This document shows positions 1-5,677 of a DNA stretch of 5,798 bases, piece by piece (the stretch's first letter is position 1; each line of letters opens with the position of its first letter). The DNA lies in the NCBI GenBank assembly GCA_012735335.1, contig JAAYHO010000215.1, positions 1-5,798 of the forward strand, given 5' to 3'. This DNA is from Gammaproteobacteria bacterium (GTDB lineage: Bacteria; Pseudomonadota; Gammaproteobacteria; Pseudomonadales; Pseudomonadaceae). Both the position numbers and the translations under genes were made by a program. The notes beneath the pieces are model-generated. The model was not told where the DNA came from. It saw only the letters and a list, made by a program, of their open reading frames with translations, and made no database searches.

Positions 1-250
1 CCACGCTTCGCTCGCAATGACGGGGTACGTTGTGGAGCAAGGCTGTTGCTCCTCTACCGTCATTGCGAGGAGCGCAGCGACGCGGCAATCCATGGGCCTC
101 GGCGTTTCCGGCACCCGCTGGATTGCCACGCTTCGCTCGCAATGACGGGGTACGTTGTGGAGCAAGGCTGTTGCTCCTCTACCGTCATTGCGAGGAGCGC
201 AGCGACGCGGCAATCCATGGGCCTCGGAGTTTCCAGTACCCGCTGGATTG
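1..250. repeat. tandem duplication of a 125-bp unit carrying palindromic elements
   Basis: Bases 1-125 and 126-250 are two head-to-tail copies of one 125-bp unit. By eye they differ at only three positions (103/228, 110/235, 112/237), and the first 57 bases of each copy are identical. Each unit contains the right arm of one palindromic element, a spacer with a small hairpin, and the left arm plus loop of the next element. The window starts inside the array, so more copies may lie upstream. After 250 the sequence continues into a diverged right arm (to 276) that closes the last element. This stretch holds no credible gene: its open frames are translations of the repeat. Confidence 0.93.
58..147. 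repeat. palindromic MITE/REP-like extragenic element, copy A
   Basis: The ends are a perfect 12-bp inverted repeat, CGTCATTGCGAG (58-69) and CTCGCAATGACG (136-147). A second inner pair, GGCAATCCA (84-92) and TGGATTGCC (119-127), encloses a loop of about 26 bases. The element could fold into one long interrupted hairpin or cruciform as DNA or RNA. It has no coding capacity of its own. I recall similar CGTCATTGCGAGG palindromes as dispersed intergenic repeats in many bacterial genomes, but could not check which named family this belongs to. A truncated right arm of a preceding element is visible at 1-22. Confidence 0.85.
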
Positions 251-276
251 CCGCGCCCTTCGGGCTCGCAATGACG
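183..276. repeat. palindromic MITE/REP-like extragenic element, copy B
   Basis: This is the same architecture as the element at 58-147, with terminal arms at 183-194 and 265-276 and an inner pair at 209-217 and 244-252. The left arm is identical to that of the other copy. The right arm is four bases longer and contains its own mini-hairpin, GCCCTTCGGGC (256-266), where the other copies have a shorter stretch around TTCG. It ends 58 bases before the start codon of the MAPEG gene, so it could lie within or just upstream of that gene's promoter. Confidence 0.85.
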
Positions 277-334
277 TAGTTTCACCGATGCGCAGACACT
301 TTTTACAGAGCCTAATAACAACAAGGAGTTTCCG

Positions 335-778
335 ATGATGGTATCAGTGCAGTTGCTTGGCCCGGTCATCGCGCTGGTGGCCTGGACGCTGGTGATGTGG
401 GTATGGATGTATGCGACGCGTTTGCCTGCCATGCGCGCCGCACGGATCAAACCTGATCCGGCAGCAGCACGGGGCGAGCAGATGGCGTTGTTGCCGCCGC
501 AGGTACGCTGGAAGGCGGATAACTACAACCACCTGCTGGAGCAGCCGACGCTCTTCTACGCAATCACGCTGTCGCTGGTGCTGCTCGGGGTGCAGTCCCC
601 GGCTGCGCTGTATCTGGCCTGGGCCTATTTCATCCTGCGCGTGTTGCACAGCCTGGTTCAGGTGCTGGGTAACCGCATCGAACTGCGCTTCGTGATGTTT
701 GTTCTGTCCAATATTCCGCTGTTCGCGCTGACCTGGATGGCGGTGGTGGCTTTTCTGAGGCTGCCGGTGCCGGTCTGA
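335..778 (+). CDS. MAPEG-family integral membrane protein
   Basis: This 147-residue protein has the size and four-helix layout of bacterial MAPEG proteins (eicosanoid and glutathione metabolism family). Hydrophobic segments lie at about residues 5-27, 72-87, 89-110 and 117-140, so it should sit in the inner membrane. Between helices 1 and 2 is the family-like stretch ADNYNHLLEQPTLFY (61-75). Helix 3 carries RVLHSLVQVLGN (102-113), matching the conserved Arg/His/Asn region. Family members include glutathione transferases and peroxidases, but many bacterial ones have no known substrate, so no reaction is assigned. AAGGAG at 323-328 lies 6 bases before ATG 335 and 9 bases before the adjacent in-frame ATG 338; either start is possible. 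The 58 bases upstream, after the repeat, show no clear sigma-70 promoter. The gene stands alone and converges on rsgA. Confidence 0.85.
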   Translation: MMVSVQLLGPVIALVAWTLVMWVWMYATRLPAMRAARIKPDPAAARGEQMALLPPQVRWKADNYNHLLEQPTLFYAITLSLVLLGVQSPAALYLAWAYFILRVLHSLVQVLGNRIELRFVMFVLSNIPLFALTWMAVVAFLRLPVPV

Positions 779-824
779 GACTTACCCATCCCTGTTGACC
801 CGATTTAACACCGTGGAGCTTGTC

Positions 825-842
825 GGCGAGCAGGTGCTCGCC
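825..842. terminator. perfect 8-bp hairpin between convergent genes, possible terminator
   Basis: GGCGAGCA (825-832) and TGCTCGCC (835-842) are perfect inverted repeats separated by two bases; the practical fold is a 7-bp stem with a 4-base loop. It lies 46 bases after the MAPEG stop and 10 bases beyond the rsgA stop, a place where a bidirectional terminator would be useful. There is no T-run after the stem on either strand, so it is not a canonical intrinsic terminator. It could instead stabilise 3' ends or be a protein-binding palindrome. Confidence 0.35.
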
Positions 843-852
843 AACCCGTGGC

Positions 853-1877
853 TCAGTCGTCCTCCAGGCTGGCGAGGATGTGCCGGTAGCTGTCCATGCG
901 TCCGGCGGAGATGTCGCCCCGGTCGACTGCGTCGAGCAGGGCGCAGTCGGGTTCGTGCAGGTGCTGGCAATCGCGGAAGCGGCAGTGGCCGAGGAACGGG
1001 CGGAATTCGATGAAGCCTTCCAGCAGGTCGTCGTGGCTGATGTGGGTCAGGCCGAATTCGCGGATGCCGGGGGAGTCGATCAGGTCGCCGCCATCGGGGA
1101 ATGGAACAGCCGGGCGGTGGTGGTGGTGTGGGTGCCCTTGCCGGTCATTTCCGACAGGGCGCCGACCCGCAGGTCTGCATCGGGCAGCAGGGCGTTGATC
1201 AGCGATGACTTGCCGACCCCGGACTGGCCGACGAACACGTTCACATGCCCGCGCAGTTCTTCCCGCAGCTTGTCCAGTCCGTCGCCGGAGTCGGCGGACA
1301 GGCACAGGGTGCGGTAGCCGAGCCGGGCATAGTCATCCAGCCAGCTGCGGATATCCGCATGTTCCGGCTGGGCCAGCAGGTCAGCCTTGTTCAGCACCAG
1401 CAGCGGTTCCAGCTGGGCCTGTTCGGCGGCTACCAGGTAGCGGTCGATCAGGTTGCGGTGGGGCTGGGGCAGGGGGGCGAAGACGATGACCAGACGGTCG
1501 ACGTTGGCCGCTACCGGCTTGAGCTGGCCGCGGTGGTCGGGGCGGTAGAGTTCGGTGCGGCGGGGTTGCAGGGCGACGATCACACCGCTCTGCTGGTTGT
1601 CCGCACGCCAGACCACCCGGTCACCGGTCACCAGCGCAGGCAGGTTGGCACGGCGGTGGCAACGGCGGATCTGGCCGCGCTCGGGGCCGTCCTGCACTTC
1701 CACATCTATCTGCACACCGAAGTGGGCAATCACCAGGCCCTGCTGTTCGCTGCCCAGTTCGCCGCCCAGCAGGCTTTCTTCGGCGCGGTCGGCACGCCGA
1801 TCGGCGCGGGCGCTGCGTTCTTCCTGAATTTTCTGAATGCGCCAGTTCTGACGCCGGGTAAGGTTTCGCTTGGCCAT
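853..1877 (-). pseudogene. rsgA: RsgA, small ribosomal subunit biogenesis GTPase, frameshifted
   Basis: RsgA is a circularly permuted GTPase that acts late in 30S subunit maturation. Read from ATG 1877 ([14 protein letters not shown] 7 bases upstream), it shows a basic N-terminus, an OB-fold region (about 40-115), G4 NKAD (163-166), G1 GQSGVGKSS (217-225) and the [10 protein letters not shown] switch (245-254). After His259 the frame breaks: it continues as SPMAAT and stops at 1080-1082, giving 265 residues. The next frame resumes without a gap with [12 protein letters not shown] (G3 DSPG at 268-271) and the zinc motif C-x4-C-x-H-x5-C (299-312), ending at 853. Restoring one A to the AA at 1100-1101 (plus strand) gives a normal 341-residue RsgA. 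The break may be a real mutation or a sequencing error beside the GGGG at 1096-1099. Apart from it, the protein looks intact. An in-frame ATG at 1883 is a less likely start. Confidence 0.92.
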
Positions 1878-1903
1878 GGTCATGCCTTGGGAGAATCCGC
1901 CGC

Positions 1904-1912
1904 AGTGTAGCA
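1904..1912 (-). promoter_or_regulatory. candidate extended -10 promoter for rsgA
   Basis: On the minus strand this reads TGCTACACT, a TGn extended -10 followed by TACACT (4 of 6 to TATAAT). It lies 27 bases upstream of the rsgA ATG at 1877, giving a leader of about 20 bases. No good -35 is visible, which an extended -10 can tolerate. The call rests on motif and position only. Confidence 0.35.
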
Positions 1913-1921
1913 CGGGCAGCG

Positions 1922-1927
1922 TATACT
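1922..1927 (+). promoter_or_regulatory. candidate -10 box for orn
   Basis: TATACT matches 5 of 6 bases of the sigma-70 -10 consensus and lies 38 bases upstream of the orn ATG, predicting a leader of about 30 bases. The expected -35 position (around 1899-1904) has no recognisable match. It is nearly back to back with the candidate rsgA promoter, so the two genes may compete for polymerase. Position and motif are the only evidence. Confidence 0.4.
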
Positions 1928-1965
1928 GATGGGCGTTAACCCTTTCATCCTGCCCTGGAGCTGAC

Positions 1966-2508
1966 ATGAAACACCCTGACAATCTCATCTGGATCGACCT
2001 GGAAATGACCGGGCTGGATCCGGACAAGGATGTGATCATCGAGATCGCCACCATCATCACCGACTCCCAGCTCAATGTGCTGGCTGAAGGCCCGGCCATC
2101 GCGGTCAAACAGCCCGATGCCCTGCTCGATGGCATGGATGAGTGGAATACCCGGCAGCACAACCAGTCAGGGCTGGTGCAGCGGGTCAAGGACAGTGTGG
2201 TCAGCGTGCAGGAAGCGGAGCAGATGACTCTGGAGTTCGTCTGCAAGTGGGTACCGGCGGGCCGTTCGCCGATGTGTGGCAACAGCATCTGTCAGGATCG
2301 GCGTTTCCTGTACCGGGGCATGCCGAATCTGGAGCAGTTCTTCCATTACCGCAATCTGGATGTGTCGACTCTCAAGGAGCTGGCGGCGCGCTGGGCCCCG
2401 GCGGTGCGCGATGGTTTCACCAAGGAGAGCAGTCATCTGGCGATGGATGATATTCGTGATTCGATTGCCGAGTTGCAGCATTATCGGGAGCATTTCATCA
2501 GGTTCTGA
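1966..2508 (+). CDS. orn: oligoribonuclease (DEDDh 3'-5' exonuclease)
   Basis: Orn degrades very short RNAs to mononucleotides in the cytoplasm, completing mRNA turnover; in pseudomonads it also clears pGpG from cyclic di-GMP breakdown. The 180-residue protein has the usual family length. All DEDDh catalytic residues are visible: Asp11 and Glu13 in IDLEMTGLD, Asp111 in [10 protein letters not shown], and His157 and Asp162 in [12 protein letters not shown]. Leu17 and Tyr128 match the family's substrate-positioning residues (one position lower than in E. coli). The start is ATG 1966 with GGAG at 1957-1960, five bases upstream. It diverges from rsgA and converges on queG. From memory, the rsgA-orn-queG order is typical of Pseudomonas. 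Nothing suggests damage. Confidence 0.97.
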   Translation: MKHPDNLIWIDLEMTGLDPDKDVIIEIATIITDSQLNVLAEGPAIAVKQPDALLDGMDEWNTRQHNQSGLVQRVKDSVVSVQEAEQMTLEFVCKWVPAGRSPMCGNSICQDRRFLYRGMPNLEQFFHYRNLDVSTLKELAARWAPAVRDGFTKESSHLAMDDIRDSIAELQHYREHFIRF

Positions 2509-2539
2509 CCATGCCCCTTTGCCGGCTACTCCGCGTCAA

Positions 2540-2574
2540 TGGATTGCCGCGTCGCTGCGCTCCTCGCAATGACG
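2540..2574 (-). repeat. solo arm of the palindromic repeat family
   Basis: This 35-base segment is the exact reverse complement of the left arms at 58-92 and 183-217, from TGGATTGCC to CAATGACG, with no mismatch. Only one arm is present: the loop and partner arm are missing. It lies in the 70-base convergent gap, 31 bases after the orn stop and four bases before the queG stop codon, so both transcripts may read into it. It may be a truncated element or an independently mobile single-arm form. Alone it makes only weak hairpins and has no T-run, so I do not call it a terminator. Confidence 0.9.
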
Positions 2575-2578
2575 GGGC

Positions 2579-3646
2579 TTATGGGATGGATCCATGTTGT
2601 GCCAGCGCCCAGCGCACATGCTCGCGCACCAGCTCTGATGGGTGGGTGAGGCGGCTGCGCAGGGCTTCGATCACCGGGATGCTGGTGTGTGCGTTGCCCA
2701 GGCCCACGGCCAGGTTGCGCAGCCAGCGTTCGTGGCCGATGCGGCGCAGGGGTGAGCCTTCGGTGTTCTTCAGAAACTCATCCTCTTCCCAGCGGAACAG
2801 GGTGATCAGGTCGGCCTGATCCAGTTGATGCCGGGGGCTGAAGTCGTGCTCTGCGGTGGGCTTGGCAAACTTGTTCCAGGGGCAGATCAACTGGCAGTCG
2901 TCGCAGCCGAATACCCGGTTGCCCATGGGCGAGCGCAGTTCCTCGGGAATCGGACCCTTGAGTTCGATGGTCAGATAGGAAATGCAGCGCCGGGCGTCCA
3001 GCACATGCTCGCCGACAAAGGCGTCGGTCGGGCAGCGGCTCAGGCAGGCACTGCAACTGCCGCAGTGATGCTGGGTGAAGGGTTCATCGACCGGCAGGGG
3101 CAGGTCGGTATACAGCTCGCCGAGAAAGAAGAAGCTGCCGGCCCGGGGGTTGATCAGCATGCTGTTCTTGCCGATCCAGCCGAGCCCGGCGCTGCTGGCC
3201 AGGGCCCGCTCCATGACCGGGGCGCTGTCGACGAAGGCGCGGAAGCCGAAGGGGCCGATCAGCGCCTGCACCTGCTCGGCCAGTTGCTGCAGGCGGCGGC
3301 GGATCAGCTTGTGGTAGTCCCGGCCCAGGGCGTAGCGGGAGATATACGCGGCGTTGCGGTCGGCCAGACGTTTGGCCATACGGGTGTCCATCGGCAGGTA
3401 ATCCATGCGTACCGAAATCACCCGCTGGGTGCCCGGTACCAGTTCCGCTGGACGGGTACGCTTGCTGCCATGGCTGGCCATCCATTCCATTTCCCCGTGG
3501 TAGCCCGCCTCCAGCCATTGCTGCAGATGTTGCTCGTGGGTGCCGATATCCGCCGCGCTGATGCCGACCTGCTGAAAGCCCAGCTCGGTGGCGATCTGCC
3601 GGATACGCTCGGCAAGGGCAGGGTAATCGGGGGCGGCTGCGGACAT
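2579..3646 (-). CDS. queG: epoxyqueuosine reductase QueG
   Basis: QueG catalyses the last step of queuosine synthesis, the cobalamin-dependent reduction of epoxyqueuosine at position 34 of GUN-anticodon tRNAs, in the cytoplasm. From ATG 3646 the protein has 355 residues. The N-terminal cobalamin-binding domain includes FVDSAPVMERALA with the catalytic Asp at 140, followed by GWIGKNSMLI (157-166). The ferredoxin-like part has two cysteine clusters: C195/C198/C201/C205 (CGSCSACLSRCP) and C248/C251/C255 (CDDCQLICPWN), plus C221 in RRCISYLTIE. This suits two [4Fe-4S] clusters. A HEAT-like C-terminal region (about 280-350) follows. The start is uncertain: ATG 3646 has only a weak AGG 11 bases upstream, and in-frame ATG 3664 (adding MQVPQS) has no clear ribosome site. 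The open frame extends further upstream but would overlap nnr. The gene diverges from nnr. Confidence 0.96.
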   Translation of the reverse strand: MSAAAPDYPALAERIRQIATELGFQQVGISAADIGTHEQHLQQWLEAGYHGEMEWMASHGSKRTRPAELVPGTQRVISVRMDYLPMDTRMAKRLADRNAAYISRYALGRDYHKLIRRRLQQLAEQVQALIGPFGFRAFVDSAPVMERALASSAGLGWIGKNSMLINPRAGSFFFLGELYTDLPLPVDEPFTQHHCGSCSACLSRCPTDAFVGEHVLDARRCISYLTIELKGPIPEELRSPMGNRVFGCDDCQLICPWNKFAKPTAEHDFSPRHQLDQADLITLFRWEEDEFLKNTEGSPLRRIGHERWLRNLAVGLGNAHTSIPVIEALRSRLTHPSELVREHVRWALAQHGSIP

Positions 3647-3673
3647 GGACTGGGGTACCTGCATGGCTGAGCG

Positions 3674-3679
3674 TATAAT
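3674..3679 (+). promoter_or_regulatory. candidate -10 box for nnr-tsaE-amiB
   Basis: TATAAT is a perfect -10 hexamer in the 58-bp gap between the divergent queG and nnr starts, 25 bases before ATG 3705. The predicted leader is about 19 bases. The -35 region (around 3651-3656, inside the queG start area) is poor. The minus strand over the same bases reads ATTATACG, so a queG promoter could overlap it. Assignment is by motif and position only. Confidence 0.5.
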
Positions 3680-3704
3680 TGTGCCAGACCCCCGATGGAT
3701 TGAC

Positions 3705-5204
3705 ATGCCCATGCGTCCTGAACTGCCTCTGCATTTATACAGTGCTGCCGCCACCCGACAACTGGATGCACAGATCATTGCCGCCGGTACGTCGGGGCTG
3801 GAATTGATGCAGCGTGCAGCCGCCGCGTTGTGGCGGGAGCTGCGCCGCCGCTGGCCGGATGCCAACCGCCTGACCGTGCTGTGCGGCAGTGGCAACAATG
3901 CCGGGGACGGCTACCTGGTGGCGCTGCTGGCCCGGCGTGCGGGCTGGCAGGCCCGGGTACTGGCGGTGACCGCACCTCAGCAGCTGCAAGGCGATGCCGC
4001 CAGTGCCTGGCAACTGGCAGTGCAGGGCGGGGTGGATGTCCACGGCTGGCCGGAGCAGTTGCCGCCGGATGGCGTGTTACTGGATGCGCTGCTTGGTACC
4101 GGGCTGCGTGGCGAGGTGCGCGAGCCCTTTGCCGGGGCCATAGCCGCGATCAATGCCAGCGACCTGCCGGTGCTGGCGGTGGATCTGCCCAGTGGGTTGC
4201 AGGCTGATACCGGGGCGGTACTGGGCAGTGCCGTACGCGCGGATCTGACCGTGACCTTCATTGCCCTCAAGCCGGGGCTGTTTACCGCTGCCGGCCCTGA
4301 TCAGGTCGGCGAGCTGTGTTTTGCGCCGCTGGCCGAGCTGGCTGGGCCGCCGTTGCCCCCGCTGATGCAGCGGCTGGAGCTGGAAGATTGTAAAAGCCTG
4401 TTGCCAGCGCGCCCAAAGGCCGCGCACAAGGGTATGTTTGGTCATCTGCTGCTGATCGGCGGCAACCAGGGCATGGGTGGAGCCATTGTGCTGGCGGCGG
4501 AAACCGCATTGCGCTGTGGCGCAGGCAAGGTCAGCGTGGCCACCCGCCCGGAACATGTGGCGCCGCTGCTGGCCCGCTGCCCGGAAGTGATGGCGCATGC
4601 GGTAGCGGATGCTGCACAATTGGCAGCATTGTTGGATCAGGTCACGGCGCTGGTGATAGGGCCGGGGTTGGGACGCGATGACTGGGCCATGCAGATGCTC
4701 GATCAGGCGCTGCAGCGGGAGCTTCCGCAGATTCTGGATGCCGATGCATTGAACCTGCTGGCTGCCCGGCCGCAGACGCTGGACCGGCGCAGTGTGCTTA
4801 CTCCCCACCCGGCCGAGGCAGCGCGACTGCTGGGCTGCAGTACCGCCGAGGTGCAGGCGGATCGGCTGGCCGCGCTGGAGCAACTGGTGGAACGCTTCGG
4901 CTGTGCGGTTGTCCTCAAGGGGGTGGGCTCGCTGGTGGCGGATGCCGAGCCCGGGCGCTTGCCGGGGTTGTGTCAGTACGGCAACCCGGGCATGGCCACG
5001 GCGGGCATGGGCGATGTGCTGTCCGGTCTGATAGGTGCGTTGCTGGCCCAGCGGCTGGAGGTCGGACAGGCCGCCCGTTACGGAGTATTGCTGCATGCGC
5101 TGGCCGGTGATCGGGCCAGCGGACAGAACGGTCAGCTGGGCCTGCTGGCCGGGGATCTGATAGAACATATACGTTATTACCTGAACCTGCGGGATAGTCG
5201 ATGA
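3705..5204 (+). CDS. nnr: bifunctional NAD(P)HX epimerase / ADP-dependent dehydratase
   Basis: Nnr (YjeF) repairs hydrated NADH and NADPH: the N-terminal domain epimerises R- to S-NAD(P)HX and the C-terminal kinase-fold domain dehydrates the S form with ADP. The 499-residue protein has both domains. The epimerase (about 1-215) shows GSGNNAGDG (61-69), LLDALLGTGLRG (125-136) and AVDLPSGLQADTG (158-170). The dehydratase (about 235-495) shows FGHLLLIGG (245-253), VIGPGLGR (317-324), DADALNLL (345-352), LTPHPAEAARLLG (365-377) and the nucleotide-binding GNPGMATAGMGDVLSG (426-441). I chose ATG 3705 (GGA five bases upstream) because it follows the TATAAT at 3674 and precedes the conserved region. 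The frame extends back to ATG 3645, but that would start within queG; ATG 3711 is an alternative. Its last codons overlap tsaE in an ATGA arrangement, indicating co-translation. Confidence 0.96.
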   Translation: MPMRPELPLHLYSAAATRQLDAQIIAAGTSGLELMQRAAAALWRELRRRWPDANRLTVLCGSGNNAGDGYLVALLARRAGWQARVLAVTAPQQLQGDAASAWQLAVQGGVDVHGWPEQLPPDGVLLDALLGTGLRGEVREPFAGAIAAINASDLPVLAVDLPSGLQADTGAVLGSAVRADLTVTFIALKPGLFTAAGPDQVGELCFAPLAELAGPPLPPLMQRLELEDCKSLLPARPKAAHKGMFGHLLLIGGNQGMGGAIVLAAETALRCGAGKVSVATRPEHVAPLLARCPEVMAHAVADAAQLAALLDQVTALVIGPGLGRDDWAMQMLDQALQRELPQILDADALNLLAARPQTLDRRSVLTPHPAEAARLLGCSTAEVQADRLAALEQLVERFGCAVVLKGVGSLVADAEPGRLPGLCQYGNPGMATAGMGDVLSGLIGALLAQRLEVGQAARYGVLLHALAGDRASGQNGQLGLLAGDLIEHIRYYLNLRDSR

Positions 5205-5677
5205 CCCTGGAAGTGCATGTACAAGGTGACCAAGCCATGGAGCGTCTGGGGGCGGATATCGGCCGCGCGCTCGACTGGCGAGGCAGTATCTGGCTCAGCG
5301 GTGATCTGGGCGCGGGCAAGACCACCCTCAGTCGTGGTTTGATCCGCGCTGCCGGGCATGAAGGGGCGGTAAAGAGTCCCACCTTCACCCTGGTCGAACC
5401 CTATGATCTGGATGTGGGGTCGATCTACCATTTCGACCTGTACCGGCTGGCCGACCCCGAGGAGCTGGAGTTTCTCGGCATTCGTGACTACTTTTCCGGC
5501 ACCAGTCTGTGTCTTGTAGAATGGCCGGATAAAGGCGCCGGGGTACTGCCGGAGCCGGACCTGAGCATCCGTATCCGGGTTGACGGCGAGGGCCGGACGC
5601 TGCAGATTGACGGGCATGGGGAGCGCGGCCTGGCGGCGAGCCAATGGCTGCACAGCACAAGAGGCACAACGCCGTGA
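5201..5677 (+). CDS. tsaE: tRNA t6A biosynthesis ATPase TsaE
   Basis: TsaE (YjeE) is the small ATPase that works with TsaB and TsaD to place threonylcarbamoyl on A37 of ANN-decoding tRNAs, in the cytoplasm; it is usually essential in bacteria. The 158-residue protein is of normal length. It carries a Walker A motif GDLGAGKTT (34-42), the switch-like SPTFTLVEPY (59-68), HFDLYRL (77-83) with Asp79, and the conserved LVEWPDK (105-111) with Glu107 and Trp108. The ATG lies within the nnr stop (ATGA, 5201-5204), with only a weak GGGAT upstream, so translation probably depends on coupling to nnr. Its own stop overlaps the amiB start in a GTGA arrangement. The nnr-tsaE-amiB order matches E. coli yjeF-yjeE-amiB. 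The last 20 or so residues look poorly conserved. Confidence 0.97.
   Translation: MTLEVHVQGDQAMERLGADIGRALDWRGSIWLSGDLGAGKTTLSRGLIRAAGHEGAVKSPTFTLVEPYDLDVGSIYHFDLYRLADPEELEFLGIRDYFSGTSLCLVEWPDKGAGVLPEPDLSIRIRVDGEGRTLQIDGHGERGLAASQWLHSTRGTTP

Noticed and set aside
1..276. CRISPR array
   Set aside because: The repeated unit is 125 bp with near-identical spacers and internal palindromes. A CRISPR array would have short repeats separated by unique spacers, and there is no cas gene.
30..338. Open frames of 102 and 77 codons (30-338 and 46-279) across the repeat array
   Set aside because: They are translations of the palindromic repeats (the RHCEERSDAAIHG-type peptides recur with each unit) and have no ribosome site or family resemblance.
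1090..1110. Programmed ribosomal frameshift in rsgA
   Set aside because: The message around the break (CAU UCC CCG) has no canonical slippery heptamer, and I know of no recoding in RsgA. A mutation or sequencing error is simpler.
1245..1910. 221-codon plus-strand frame opposite rsgA
   Set aside because: It is a GC-rich antisense shadow of rsgA with low-complexity composition and no motif or start signal.
1080..2288. 402-codon minus-strand frame extending upstream of rsgA across orn
   Set aside because: Only the part from 1877 downwards is RsgA. The upstream extension is antisense to the well-supported orn gene and contains no family-like sequence.
2825..3670. 281-codon plus-strand frame opposite queG
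   Set aside because: It is antisense to a gene with intact catalytic and Fe-S motifs, and its composition is that of a high-GC complementary frame.
3676..3691. Sigma-54 promoter on the minus strand (TGGCAC at the queG/nnr gap)
   Set aside because: TGGCAC resembles the -24 element, but the bases at the -12 position do not match TTGC.
3645..3704. Upstream extension of nnr to ATG 3645
   Set aside because: It would start inside queG, upstream of the TATAAT box; the 20 added residues do not resemble the family N-terminus, and ATG 3705 fits better.
3700..3705. Perfect TTGACA -35 hexamer
   Set aside because: It overlaps the nnr start codon, and no -10 box lies at 16-18 bases downstream.
4077..5168. 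363-codon minus-strand frame opposite nnr
   Set aside because: It is rich in Gln, Arg and His as expected for the complement of a GC-rich gene, with no recognisable domain, and nnr is strongly supported on the other strand.
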